DNA of 64,000 nt from Apibacter muscae (GTDB lineage Bacteria > Bacteroidota > Bacteroidia > Flavobacteriales > Weeksellaceae), in assembly GCF_007845635.1 (NCBI RefSeq), contig NZ_SELG01000032.1, forward strand, positions 62,001 through 126,000, read 5' to 3'. Below, one piece after another: positions 25,426 through 34,892 of this stretch; the first letter of the stretch is position 1; each line of letters begins with the position of its first letter. The position numbers and the translations under genes were made by a program. The notes beneath the pieces are model-generated. The model made no database searches, was not told the DNA's origin, and saw only the letters and a program-made list of their open reading frames with translations.

Positions 25426-26129
25426 TGGAATATGTTGTACTAATAGTTGCTGTAATTATTGGAGCCTTTATTGCATATTTTTTTCAAAATAACCATAGAT
25501 TCAGTAAAAAACTTTTAATGTTTAGTGCAGGGCTTCTATTAGCGATTACTGTTCTAGATATGTTTCCAACCCTGTATTCTTCCCATGAAAAAGTAAATGC
25601 CGGGCTATGGGTAATTGTCGGTGTTTTTTTACAATTGTTATTGGAAGGTTTATCTAAAGGCATAGAACATGGACATGTACATACTCATAGCCATGGTCAG
25701 GTAGATTCTATTGTTCCTTTAAGTGTAATGCTTGGATTATTCATTCATTCATTTTTAGAAGGTGCACCCATTGAAGCTCATCACCATGGACACTCCCACG
25801 AACATTCTAATATTTTATGGGCGTTAAGCATCCATAAAATATCTGAGACTATTGTACTTTCAACTTTTGTTTTTTCACTTAAAATTAAAAATTTATATAA
25901 ATTTTTAATTTTGATATTATTTGCTATATCTGCTCCAATTGGAACATTAGTTGGCTCTATTATACCAAACAAATACTTTCCTGAAATTATTGGAATAGTA
26001 TCTGGTATATTTCTACATACATCCTCAGTTATCATTTTTGAAAGTAATGAGAAACACAATTTGAATTTTCAAAAATTATTCTTGGTATTCATGGGTATGT
26101 TGGTGGGATACTTAATAACTCTTGGATAA
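25425..26129 (+). CDS. ZIP-family metal transporter
   Basis: 234 residues with about eight hydrophobic segments. Characteristic ZIP features: a His-rich cytoplasmic loop (EHGHVHTHSHG, 81-91), HSFLEG at 108-113 in TM4, a second His cluster (HHHGHSHEH, 119-127) and HKISE at 137-141 in TM5, which supply the transport-site His and Glu. ZIP proteins import zinc or other divalent metals across the inner membrane. Its start overlaps the methyltransferase stop by one base. Confidence 0.9.
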   Translation: MEYVVLIVAVIIGAFIAYFFQNNHRFSKKLLMFSAGLLLAITVLDMFPTLYSSHEKVNAGLWVIVGVFLQLLLEGLSKGIEHGHVHTHSHGQVDSIVPLSVMLGLFIHSFLEGAPIEAHHHGHSHEHSNILWALSIHKISETIVLSTFVFSLKIKNLYKFLILILFAISAPIGTLVGSIIPNKYFPEIIGIVSGIFLHTSSVIIFESNEKHNLNFQKLFLVFMGMLVGYLITLG

Positions 26130-26169
26130 TATAATAATTTGTACCCTGTTTTATTCATTATTGAAAAAA

Positions 26170-27477
26170 ATGCAGAAATCAATTAATCAGCTTGAAATAA
26201 AAAAATCATATTTATTAGCGATAAGTGGAGGTATTGATAGTATGGTTCTTTTGCATTTATTTCAACAAACAAGTTTATCTTTTAGTGTAGCACATTGCAA
26301 CTTTAATCTAAGAGGGGAGGATTCATTAAAGGATGAAGCATTTATTCGAGAATATTGTGAAAAACACAAAATAAAACTACACGTAAAAAGTTTCGACACT
26401 TTAAAAATTAAGCAAAAAAAAGAATCTATTGAAATGGTTGCTCGAGACTTAAGGTATCATTTTTTTTTAGAATTAATAAAGAAATATAATTATAATTACC
26501 TAGTAACGGCTCATCACCTTAATGATCATATCGAAACCTTTTTTATTAATTTATTTAGAGGTGCTGGTCTAAAAGGACTTTCCGGCATAAAAAAAAAGAG
26601 AGATTATATTATAAGGCCGCTGCTAAATTTTTCTCGGAAAGAAATTTTAGAATATGCTCAAAACAATGTTATAATTTGGCGTGAAGATTATACTAACCAA
26701 AGCACAGACTTTTTAAGAAACAAAATTAGACATACAATAATTCCTAATTTAGAAGACATAAAACCTAATTTTATATATTTAGCTAAAAAAAGCCTCTCAA
26801 TTATAGATGAATCTCAAAAATTTATTCAAAAGCAAGTGAATCTCTTAAAAGATGATGTTACTTTAAAAATTGATTCAAATATATCTGTGATTGATTTAAA
26901 TAAGCTTTTAAATGCTGAATCACTCTTAGTTTATTTATTACTGGCTGAATTTGGATTCATAAATAAAAAAGATTGTGAAAATATACTTAAATCAAAAACA
27001 GGCAGTATTTTTTTATCTAAAACCCATAAATTATGGGTAAATCGGAACGAGATATTGGTCGAGGCATTACAAAATAGAACGATTTATGAATCTGAAATAA
27101 ATTTAAAAATTAATTCCATCCCTTGGGAAATTGATCATCCTTTACATGTATCGCTCTATACCTCAAAGAAACATGAAAAAAGTGAATCCCATGAAATTTT
27201 AGATTTAAACACAATATCTTTTCCTTTATATTTTAGAAATTGGAAATCTGGAGATTTCTTTTACCCTATTAATGGGAATGGAAAGAAGAAAGTAAGTAAA
27301 TTTTTAAAAGACCTGAAAATTTCCAATTATGAAAAAAATAAAACTTTCGTTTTATGTGACGGCTTAGATCGAATAATTTGGCTGGTTGGTTATCGTTTAG
27401 ACGATCGTTTTAAAATATCCAATAATACTACTGATTTACTAAATTTAAGATTACATAAAAATCTTACATCTTATTAA
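26170..27477 (+). CDS. tilS: tRNA(Ile)-lysidine synthase
   Basis: 435 residues from the ATG at 26170 (MQKSINQLEIKKSYLLAISGGIDS). Upstream TTG codons in frame (26122, 26161) are possible but would overlap the ZIP gene or add unmatched residues. The PP-loop SGGIDS at 19-24 binds ATP. Further blocks: AHCNFNLRGEDS, TAHHLNDHIETFFINLFRGAGLKGLSGI, IIRPLL, and TNQSTDFLRNKIRHTIIP. The enzyme puts lysidine at position 34 of the CAU tRNA-Ile, which is essential for AUA decoding and is relevant here since ATA codons are frequent. It converges with the small membrane-protein gene, overlapping it by 4 bp. Confidence 0.93.
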   Translation: MQKSINQLEIKKSYLLAISGGIDSMVLLHLFQQTSLSFSVAHCNFNLRGEDSLKDEAFIREYCEKHKIKLHVKSFDTLKIKQKKESIEMVARDLRYHFFLELIKKYNYNYLVTAHHLNDHIETFFINLFRGAGLKGLSGIKKKRDYIIRPLLNFSRKEILEYAQNNVIIWREDYTNQSTDFLRNKIRHTIIPNLEDIKPNFIYLAKKSLSIIDESQKFIQKQVNLLKDDVTLKIDSNISVIDLNKLLNAESLLVYLLLAEFGFINKKDCENILKSKTGSIFLSKTHKLWVNRNEILVEALQNRTIYESEINLKINSIPWEIDHPLHVSLYTSKKHEKSESHEILDLNTISFPLYFRNWKSGDFFYPINGNGKKKVSKFLKDLKISNYEKNKTFVLCDGLDRIIWLVGYRLDDRFKISNNTTDLLNLRLHKNLTSY

Positions 27478-27806
27478 ACCCGTTTATAATAAGAAAGAAA
27501 ATTCCACATTTTACGTGTTTTTAAATATGTGAAATTTAAATCATTCGCATAAGCTTCCTTTTCAAAACTAATTTTCTTATACGCCAACTGAAGATTTTTA
27601 TATTTAACTACATTGTATAAATACTCTGTCAAATACCACAAAAAGAAAAAAATCCATAATAATTCAATTTGTTGTCTCAAATGAATTTTTTCATGATTAA
27701 TTAGACGCTTATCGTATAACATATGTTTATAACGCACAAAAATAAATGGGAATATTGCCATTCCTTGAAAGCTACCTATAAATATAAACGGTAAATAAAC
27801 AATCAT
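27474..27806 (-). CDS. Small membrane protein with HEXXH-like motif (function unknown)
   Basis: 110 residues. Two hydrophobic segments (about 1-25 and 49-67) flank LINHEKIHLRQQIELL (His38, Glu39, His42); FEKEAYAND (Glu82, Glu84) follows about 40 residues later, so an HEXXH...E zincin-like layout is visible. I recall similar short proteins in other Flavobacteriia, but no function is known to me. Catalysis is only a suggestion, since the protein is far smaller than M48 or M56 peptidases. The start overlaps the stop of the GT14 gene (ATGA), so the two are translationally coupled. Confidence 0.7.
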   Translation of the reverse strand: MIVYLPFIFIGSFQGMAIFPFIFVRYKHMLYDKRLINHEKIHLRQQIELLWIFFFLWYLTEYLYNVVKYKNLQLAYKKISFEKEAYANDLNFTYLKTRKMWNFLSYYKRV

Positions 27807-28660
27807 TTATTTCTATGTTTTTCAAGTAAATTTACTAGCGAATCGCTTAACCCAATTTCCATTTTTCTACAAAATAAAGCTTCTGAATTTATAATCTTTT
27901 CAAAATCATTAGGGTCTAAATTTCTAGGATTATTTATACAATTTGTCCAGTCTATATACCTTAAATTGTTATTAATAATTTTTTCTTTGAAATGAGAGTT
28001 AAGAAGCACAACTTGAAAAAAGACTTCATCTGAACACCATGTTGTTTTAAAAAAATTGATTATTTTTTTATCTTCGGCAACCTGTAATAAAAACTCTATA
28101 ACTTCCTTGGATAAATTCCACCAATTAGACCCCCAATAACAGGTATAATTATTAATCATTTTGATCTTGTATTCCTTTTTGGTTAAAAATTTATACATTA
28201 ATTTAAAAGCAGTATGGAATTTTCTCTCTATAATTCTATGACTAGGATAATGTTTACGGTCTACTCTGTATAAATACTCGTGATATTTATTATTCTCAGT
28301 AACTAAAAAATACTCTAAAAAATTATTACTTAAATTGTTATTAAAAAACTCATCAATATCAAAATTACTTTTTATAGGATAATCTTGTCCAGAAATAAAG
28401 ATAACGTGAGAAAAATCTTTTTGTTCTTCAACGATTTGCCTTAATGAATTTAGGGTTGATTCAACTTGTGAATATTCACCCCAAACCACTGAAACCCTTT
28501 TTTTAATCAATACAGCTTTACTAGATATTTTATTAATATTAATACTTGATTTTTTATCAATATTTACATATATAGTAAAAGTAGGATAATCTAAGGCGTC
28601 AATTAACCTATTGAGGTGATCTAAATTTTTGTGCGCATGAATCAATATTATTTTCTTCAT
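27803..28660 (-). CDS. GT14-type (core-2/I-branching) glycosyltransferase
   Basis: 285 residues, soluble. MKKIILIHAHKNLDHLNRLIDALDY at the start, VWGEYSQVESTLNSLRQIV, HVIFISGQDYPIKSN, GSNWWNLSKEVIEFLL and WCSDEVFFQVVLLNS are the blocks of the Branch family (PF02485), retaining-fold enzymes related to beta-1,6-N-acetylglucosaminyltransferases. In bacteria these add sugars to surface polysaccharides; the acceptor is unknown. Overlaps the downstream small membrane-protein gene by 4 bp. Divergent from mfd. Confidence 0.85.
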   Translation of the reverse strand: MKKIILIHAHKNLDHLNRLIDALDYPTFTIYVNIDKKSSININKISSKAVLIKKRVSVVWGEYSQVESTLNSLRQIVEEQKDFSHVIFISGQDYPIKSNFDIDEFFNNNLSNNFLEYFLVTENNKYHEYLYRVDRKHYPSHRIIERKFHTAFKLMYKFLTKKEYKIKMINNYTCYWGSNWWNLSKEVIEFLLQVAEDKKIINFFKTTWCSDEVFFQVVLLNSHFKEKIINNNLRYIDWTNCINNPRNLDPNDFEKIINSEALFCRKMEIGLSDSLVNLLEKHRNK

Positions 28661-28722
28661 TCTTTTGAATTATAACTATGATTAGTTTTGTTTGTATGGA
28701 AATAAATTTTAGGTAAAATTAC

Positions 28723-28730
28723 TACCTTTG
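28723..28730 (+). promoter_or_regulatory. -7 box directly before mfd
   Basis: TACCTTTG, perfect TAnnTTTG, 7 nt before the TTG start at 28738, so the 5' leader would be a few bases at most. Confidence 0.4.
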
Positions 28731-28737
28731 CTTTACT

Positions 28738-31700
28738 TTGAAAACTAATTTAATTAAAAGCTTATTAAGCTCTCATTTAAAAGGAACTCTTTTAGATGAG
28801 GAAATTCATTTATTATCAGAAAATAAAATCTTAAAATTATCTGTTAAAGGCGCTGTTGGTTCCTTTATTAATTTGTTTTGTAGTTATTTACATGCTGCAA
28901 CAGACAAATCTATTTTTTTGTATTTTGCTGATAAGGAAGAAGCCATTTACGCTTTAAATGAGATTGAAAGTCTTTTTGGAAAGGAGAAAGTACTATTTTA
29001 TCCCTCTTCTCACCTAAATCCCTACCAAGTAGAAGAAGTGCAGAACGCAAATGTTGTTTTGCGAACTGAAGTCTTAAATAGCATATTAAATCATAATAAA
29101 TCTAAATTTATAATCTCTTATTCTGAAGCTTTATCAGAAAAAGTTTTAAGTAAAAAATCTTTAGAAAATGTAACTCAAAAAATTTCTGTTGGAAATAAAT
29201 TAAATCCTGACTTTTTAAATGAAGTTTTATTTAGTTTCAATTTTCAACGAACGGATTTTGTAACTCAGCCGGGTGAATTTTCTTTGCGTGGAGGAATTTT
29301 AGATATATTTTCCTTCTCCGATGAAAAACCTTATAGAATTGGTTTTTTCGGAAATGAAATTGAATCTATACGAAAATTTAATATTGAGACACAACTTTCA
29401 GAAGAAAGTGTTACTGAGTTTACTATTGTTCCAAATATTGATACCTCTTATCATAACTCAGAATCAAAAATTAATTTTTTAGAATATCTGCCTGAAGATA
29501 TTATTTTTATTGCTAAAGATTTAGATATTTCTCTATCTGTAATTGATAAAAAATTTCAAAAAGCTGAAGAGGTATATTCATCACTTACTAGTATTATAAA
29601 TAGAGAAAAGCCGAAAGATTTATTTATAGACTCTAACGATATTTTAAAAATAATTGAGAAGTTTTCATTTATAGAGTTTTCATCACTCCCACATTTTTTA
29701 AACTTTAAAACGATTCAACTCAACCAATCAGAACAACCAAGCTTCCATAAACAATTTCATTTATTAGGAGAAGATTTACTAAGTAAAGAAAAAAATGGTT
29801 TTGTAAATTATATTGCCTTCCAATCTGAAAAACAAGAAGATCGATTAAAAGAAATTTTTTCTACCATTGAACATGAAGTTCCTTTTAAAGGAATTCACGT
29901 AAATATTAGTAAAGGTTTTATTGACTATGACTCTAAATTTCTTATATATACAGATCATCAAATATTTGAACGCTATCACCGATATCAAGTTAGAAACTCA
30001 TTTTCTAAATCTGAATCGCTAACCCTTAAAGAATTAACTGACTTAAAAGTTGGAGATTATGTCACCCATGTAGATCATGGTATTGGAAAATTCATGGGGC
30101 TTGTAAAAATTAAAAATGATGATAAAATTCAGGAAACCATCAAGCTTGTTTATAAAAATAATGATATTCTATATGTAAACATTCATTCATTACATAAAAT
30201 TTCCAGATTTTCAGGCAAAGACGGTGTAGAAATAAGTTTAAACCAACTAGGCTCTCCCGCTTGGAAAAACTTAAAAAATAAAGCCAAGAAAAAAGTTAAA
30301 GAGGTTGCTTTTGATTTAATTAAATTGTATGCGGAAAGAAGGACTAAGGAGGGCTTTGCTTTCTCTCCAGATGGATATCTTCAAAACGAGCTAGAAGCCT
30401 CCTTTATGTACGAAGACACTCCAGATCAAGAAAAGGCAATTCAAGAAGTTAAAATGGATATGGAAAAACCGATTGCCATGGATCGATTGGTTTGTGGTGA
30501 TGTGGGCTTTGGAAAAACAGAAGTGGCCATTCGTGCAGCTTTTAAAGCTGCCACTGACGGAAAGCAAACGGCTATTATGGTTCCTACTACAGTGTTGGCT
30601 CTTCAACATTATAAAACTTTTTCTAAAAGGCTTAAAGACTTTCCTGTTCGGGTGGAATATTTAAATAGATTTAAGACAGCTAAACAAAAAAAAGAAATTA
30701 TACATGATTTAGGTGAAGGGAAAATTGATATTGTAATCGGTACACAACAGTTGGTAGGAAAAGATATAGTTTTCAAAGACTTAGGATTATTAATTATAGA
30801 CGAAGAACACAAGTTTGGAGTTTCTGTAAAAGATAAACTTAAAACTTTAAAAACTACTGTTGATACTCTTACTCTAACTGCAACCCCAATTCCACGAACC
30901 CTGCAATTTTCTTTAATGGCTGCACGGGATTTGTCTGTTATAAAAACACCTCCTCCCAATCGTCAGCCGGTACAAACTCAACTGATGGGCTTTAATGAAG
31001 AAATGATTCGAGATGCTGTCATGTATGAACTAAACAGAGGTGGACAAGTATTTTTTATAAATAATCGAGTTGAGAGTTTAGCAGTTTTAGCAGGAATGAT
31101 TCAAAGATTAGTTCCCATGGCTAGAGTTATCACTGGACATGGACAAATGGAAGGTAAAAAATTAGAACAAATTATGGTTGACTTCATGGAGGGGGAATAC
31201 GATGTACTTATTTCAACAACTATAATTGAATCGGGATTAGATGTTCCAAATGCCAATACTATTTTCATTAATGATGCTCAAAGATTTGGACTGGCAGATT
31301 TACACCAGATGCGAGGGAGAGTTGGAAGATCAGACAGAAAAGCCTTTTGTTACTTAATTACCCCTCCTATTGATGTGTTAACCTCTGAAGCAAGAAAGCG
31401 TTTACAGGCAGTTGAACAATTCTCAGATTTAGGATCTGGTTTCAATATTGCCATGAAAGATTTAGAAATTCGAGGCGCGGGAGATCTGTTGGGTGCTGAG
31501 CAAAGTGGTTTTTTTAATGAAATTGGATTTGAAACTTACCAACAAATTCTCAACGAGGCTATTGAAGAATTAAAAGAAAATGAATTTGCTGAACTTTTTG
31601 AAAACGAAAATAAAACTAAGGACTTCGTGTCAGAAGTACAAATTGATACTGATTTTGAACTACTAATACCTGACGAATATGTTAATAAAGTGGAAGAGCG

Positions 31701-32106
31701 TTTTTCTCTATATCAAAAACTTTCTGAACTTGAAAATGAAAGTCAATTAGAAATTTTCAGTCAAGAACTCATAGATCGATTTGGTGAATTACCTAATCCT
31801 ACGAAAGATTTACTTGAAAGTATTCGATTAAAATGGCTCGCTAAATCTCTAGGCTTTGAAAAACTTGTCATAAAAAATAATATCTTATTGGCTTATTTCC
31901 CCACCAATTCTCAATCCAAATACTATCAATCTAATTTTTTTAAAGGTATATTAGAGTATTTAAATAAAAATTCAGAAGAAGGAATATTTAAACAAAAAAA
32001 CACCAACGATGGTTCAATCTTATATTTTAAAAAGGAAAATATATATTGTATTAATACTATACTAAACTTTTTTAATCAAATTAAAAATTTTATCTCTCAT
32101 ATTTAG
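28738..32106 (+). CDS. mfd: Transcription-repair coupling factor
   Basis: 1122 residues. Mfd removes RNA polymerase stalled at lesions and recruits UvrA. Domains in order: UvrB-like N-terminal part (1-350), the CarD-like polymerase-interacting domain with VGDYVTHVDHGIGKFMGLVKI (about 438-500), then a RecG-like translocase with Walker A GDVGFGKTE (from about 587), DEEH box (LIIDEEHKFGV), TLTATPIPRTL, QMRGRVGRSDRKAFCYL, and a C-terminal TRCF domain from about 970. The start is TTG: an upstream ATG (28696) is closed by TAG... TAA in frame, and no ATG occurs early in the frame. Length is normal. Confidence 0.95.
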   Translation: MKTNLIKSLLSSHLKGTLLDEEIHLLSENKILKLSVKGAVGSFINLFCSYLHAATDKSIFLYFADKEEAIYALNEIESLFGKEKVLFYPSSHLNPYQVEEVQNANVVLRTEVLNSILNHNKSKFIISYSEALSEKVLSKKSLENVTQKISVGNKLNPDFLNEVLFSFNFQRTDFVTQPGEFSLRGGILDIFSFSDEKPYRIGFFGNEIESIRKFNIETQLSEESVTEFTIVPNIDTSYHNSESKINFLEYLPEDIIFIAKDLDISLSVIDKKFQKAEEVYSSLTSIINREKPKDLFIDSNDILKIIEKFSFIEFSSLPHFLNFKTIQLNQSEQPSFHKQFHLLGEDLLSKEKNGFVNYIAFQSEKQEDRLKEIFSTIEHEVPFKGIHVNISKGFIDYDSKFLIYTDHQIFERYHRYQVRNSFSKSESLTLKELTDLKVGDYVTHVDHGIGKFMGLVKIKNDDKIQETIKLVYKNNDILYVNIHSLHKISRFSGKDGVEISLNQLGSPAWKNLKNKAKKKVKEVAFDLIKLYAERRTKEGFAFSPDGYLQNELEASFMYEDTPDQEKAIQEVKMDMEKPIAMDRLVCGDVGFGKTEVAIRAAFKAATDGKQTAIMVPTTVLALQHYKTFSKRLKDFPVRVEYLNRFKTAKQKKEIIHDLGEGKIDIVIGTQQLVGKDIVFKDLGLLIIDEEHKFGVSVKDKLKTLKTTVDTLTLTATPIPRTLQFSLMAARDLSVIKTPPPNRQPVQTQLMGFNEEMIRDAVMYELNRGGQVFFINNRVESLAVLAGMIQRLVPMARVITGHGQMEGKKLEQIMVDFMEGEYDVLISTTIIESGLDVPNANTIFINDAQRFGLADLHQMRGRVGRSDRKAFCYLITPPIDVLTSEARKRLQAVEQFSDLGSGFNIAMKDLEIRGAGDLLGAEQSGFFNEIGFETYQQILNEAIEELKENEFAELFENENKTKDFVSEVQIDTDFELLIPDEYVNKVEERFSLYQKLSELENESQLEIFSQELIDRFGELPNPTKDLLESIRLKWLAKSLGFEKLVIKNNILLAYFPTNSQSKYYQSNFFKGILEYLNKNSEEGIFKQKNTNDGSILYFKKENIYCINTILNFFNQIKNFISHI

Positions 32107-32118
32107 ATTCTTATCCTG

Positions 32119-32126
32119 TATATTTG
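32119..32126 (+). promoter_or_regulatory. -7 box candidate before the DUF6056-type gene
   Basis: TATATTTG, perfect TAnnTTTG, 15 nt before the ATG at 32142 and 13 bp after mfd ends. Confidence 0.4.
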
Positions 32127-32141
32127 CATTTGTTTTATCTT

Positions 32142-33536
32142 ATGAGAAATATTTTAAAATGTAACATTTTTAATAAAGTACTTATAATTGCATCTATTCT
32201 TGCATTATTACCATTTTTACTTTTGTGCTTATTTACCCAACCAACCTTAGATGATTTTGGTTATGCTTTAAATTTATCAGATAAATCTTTTATTGAGACT
32301 CAAATCAATATCTACATGAACTGGAGTAGTAGATATACGGCAACAGGTCTATTAATACTTAACCCCATTCAATGGGGCTTCTGGAGTGGCTATAAATTAA
32401 TATCCTTAGGCATGATAGTATTGTTTGTTATCGCAACATTTTATATGTTTTATAAAATTTCAACTAATAATGCTATAACAATTATATTGAGTTGTTCATT
32501 TATATTTTGCTATTTGTTTATGGTGCCTGAAATTGTATCCTCTTTTTATTGGCTAGCTGGTTCAGCAACTTATCATTTTGCCAATATATTGTTGATTTTT
32601 TTTGTAGGACTTTCAATATCATATTACAATCAAAAATCTTTAATAAAGATACTAATGCTATTTTTATTAGTATTTCTAATTATTGGATGCAATGAAATCT
32701 CAATGATTTACTTGGATATCTATATATTTATAATATTTATATATTCCTATTTAAAGAAAAAAAAACTTAATTATAGTTGGTTATTTCTACTTGTTTGGGC
32801 TGGATTCTTAACCTTATTAATTTTATTATCTCCAGGTAATGCTAAGCGTTCTTCTTCCATAATTCATCACATTCCTTTACTTGAAAGTTTTTTTATGGCT
32901 GTAAAAAAGTCTATAGTTATAATTTTTAGATATGGAATCATCGTCTTCATTATTAACTTATTGGTATTTTATAATTGTAGAAATGATTTAAAAAAATATA
33001 ATTTTTTGATATTAAATTTTCCTTTTTATTTTTACATAATTGCACTATTTATATTTTTATTCTTAGGCTCATTCCCTAGTTTACTAAGCATTGGAAGTTA
33101 TCCTCCACAACGAACAGTCAATGTGATTTTTTTACCCCTACTTATTTTCTCAATGATTATTAGTTTTAAAATGGTGGTATCAACCTATATATATAACTTA
33201 AAAATTTCTCCTAATAAACTAAGCTTCATACTACTATTTATTATTTTTAGTTATTCTTTTATAGTTGGAAATAAAGAGTTTTTAAGTGTTCATAATAATT
33301 TATATTTGGCTTATTATGATCTTATAAGTGGAAAAGCTTATAAATATAATAAAGAAATAGAAGCTAGATATAAAAAGATTGAATGCTCAAACAATGAAAA
33401 TATTGTATTATCTCCATTAAAATATAGACCTAGATCAATTTTCATCTCTGATTTAAGCCCTGATCCAAGTTATTTCTACAACCAATCTATGGCTAATTTT
33501 TTTAGTAAAAAAACTATTTCTATTATTGAAAAATAA
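32142..33536 (+). CDS. Polytopic membrane protein, DUF6056/GT-C-like
   Basis: 464 residues from the ATG at 32142, with about ten to eleven hydrophobic helices over its length and few charged loops. The N-terminal periplasmic loop after TM1 reads FTQPTLDDFGYALNLSDKSF; an acidic pair in that loop is typical of GT-C membrane glycosyltransferases and of DUF6056 proteins, which move lipid-linked sugars. Other visible segments are NWSSRYTATGLLI and the C-terminal soluble tail after about residue 380. Followed 16 bp later by a GT2 glycosyltransferase of the polyprenyl-phosphate sugar type, which supports a glycan-modification pair. Exact substrate unknown. Confidence 0.72.
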   Translation: MRNILKCNIFNKVLIIASILALLPFLLLCLFTQPTLDDFGYALNLSDKSFIETQINIYMNWSSRYTATGLLILNPIQWGFWSGYKLISLGMIVLFVIATFYMFYKISTNNAITIILSCSFIFCYLFMVPEIVSSFYWLAGSATYHFANILLIFFVGLSISYYNQKSLIKILMLFLLVFLIIGCNEISMIYLDIYIFIIFIYSYLKKKKLNYSWLFLLVWAGFLTLLILLSPGNAKRSSSIIHHIPLLESFFMAVKKSIVIIFRYGIIVFIINLLVFYNCRNDLKKYNFLILNFPFYFYIIALFIFLFLGSFPSLLSIGSYPPQRTVNVIFLPLLIFSMIISFKMVVSTYIYNLKISPNKLSFILLFIIFSYSFIVGNKEFLSVHNNLYLAYYDLISGKAYKYNKEIEARYKKIECSNNENIVLSPLKYRPRSIFISDLSPDPSYFYNQSMANFFSKKTISIIEK

Positions 33537-33552
33537 TTCTCATACAAAACAT

Positions 33553-34293
33553 ATGACTAAAAACTGTGTAATAATTCCCTGTTACAATGAAGAATTAAGA
33601 CTTCCCATTTCGGAATTCGAAGAAAATTTAACTTCTCAAAATTCTCTATATTTTTGTTTTGTCAATGATGGAAGTTCAGATGGTACATTAAATATTCTAA
33701 ATAAAATTAAAAGCAGATACCCAAATCAAATATATGTTATTGATAAAAAGAAAAATGCTGGCAAAGCTTCTGCTATATATACAGGAATAAATGAAATGCT
33801 TAAATTAAATTACTTTGATGTAGTTGGATATTTAGATGCTGATTTAGCAACTTCCATTCAAGAATACGAAAGAATTTGCACCTACATACATCCGCCCATT
33901 GAATTTGTTTTTGGATCAAGAATAAAAAGAATAGGTTCTCACATTAATAGAAAACTGCATAGACATCTTATTGGAAGAGTTTTTGCTACCTTATCTAGTA
34001 CAATGTTAAATCTTCCTGTCTATGACACCCAATGCGGGGCAAAAGCTTTTACTTCTAAAACAGCAAAACAAATTTTTAATGAACCTTTTATTTCTGATTG
34101 GAGTTTTGATGTTGAAATATTTTTTAAATTCATACATTTAGTGGGTAAAGATAAGGTTGAAGAAAAAGCAAAAGAAATACCATTAGAATCTTGGAGAGAT
34201 GTTGGAGATTCAAAGGTAAAGCTTTCTTACTCTTTAAAATTACCCTTTGAATTATTAAGAATTAAAAGATATTACAAGAAAAAATTTAAATAA
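33553..34293 (+). CDS. GT2 glycosyltransferase (polyprenyl-phosphate sugar synthase-like)
   Basis: 246 residues from the ATG at 33553 (MTKNCVIIPCYNEELRLP); an upstream TTG would overlap the previous gene. GT-A fold motifs: VIIPCYNEE, FVNDGSSDGT at 36-45, NAGKASAIYTG, the DxD in GYLDADLAT (95-97), and DTQCGAKAF with FISDWSFDVEIFF, the pattern of dolichol/polyprenyl-phosphate mannose or glucose synthases. No C-terminal membrane helices are present. It may charge polyprenyl phosphate with a sugar for the DUF6056-type protein upstream. The stop overlaps the pth start (TAATG). Confidence 0.87.
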   Translation: MTKNCVIIPCYNEELRLPISEFEENLTSQNSLYFCFVNDGSSDGTLNILNKIKSRYPNQIYVIDKKKNAGKASAIYTGINEMLKLNYFDVVGYLDADLATSIQEYERICTYIHPPIEFVFGSRIKRIGSHINRKLHRHLIGRVFATLSSTMLNLPVYDTQCGAKAFTSKTAKQIFNEPFISDWSFDVEIFFKFIHLVGKDKVEEKAKEIPLESWRDVGDSKVKLSYSLKLPFELLRIKRYYKKKFK

Positions 34294-34871
34294 TGAATAA
34301 GTTTCTTATAGTCGGATTAGGAAATATTGGTGAAGAATATATTTATACCAGACATAATATAGGTTTTTTGATCTCAGACTATTTAGCAGAAAATTTAAAT
34401 GCAACATTTAAGCCCTCAAATTTTGGTCAATTATGTGAAACTTCTTTTAAAGGAAGAAAAACTTTTATTCTAAAACCTAACACATTTATGAATCTTAGTG
34501 GAAATGCTGTGAAGTTTTGGCTTGCAAAAGAAAAGATACAATTAGAAAACTGTTTAGTTATTTGTGACGATTTAAGTATACCTTTTGGACATATCCGTTT
34601 AAAGCCTAAAGGGAGTAGCGCTGGGCATAACGGGTTAAAAAGCATTGAAAATAACATTCAAAGCCAACAATATCCACGATTACGTTTTGGAATTGGTAAT
34701 GATTTTCTTAAAGGTCAACAAATTGACTATGTTTTAGGTAAGTGGACTGAGGAAGAATATACCAAATTAAATACTAGAATAAACGTTGGGGTAGCAGCCA
34801 TTAGATCATTTATTTTTTCAGGAATAAATAATACTATGAATGAATTTAATGCAAACAAAGAGGGATTATAA
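34293..34871 (+). CDS. pth: Peptidyl-tRNA hydrolase
   Basis: 192 residues. Cleaves peptidyl-tRNA released by stalled ribosomes. Conserved sites: VGLGNIGEEYIYTRHNIGF (catalytic His21), LKPNTFMNLSGNAVKFW, CDDLSIPFGHIRLKPKGSSAGHNGLKSI and RLRFGIG. Length is normal. It starts at the last base of the GT2 stop codon. It converges with the DUF493 gene after a 21-bp gap. Confidence 0.96.
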   Translation: MNKFLIVGLGNIGEEYIYTRHNIGFLISDYLAENLNATFKPSNFGQLCETSFKGRKTFILKPNTFMNLSGNAVKFWLAKEKIQLENCLVICDDLSIPFGHIRLKPKGSSAGHNGLKSIENNIQSQQYPRLRFGIGNDFLKGQQIDYVLGKWTEEEYTKLNTRINVGVAAIRSFIFSGINNTMNEFNANKEGL

Positions 34872-34892
34872 GAGTGTATATTATTGCTATAC

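Noticed and set aside
30391-30959. Antisense and frame-shifted ORFs inside mfd
   Set aside because: They overlap the strongly conserved translocase motifs of mfd and have no features of their own.
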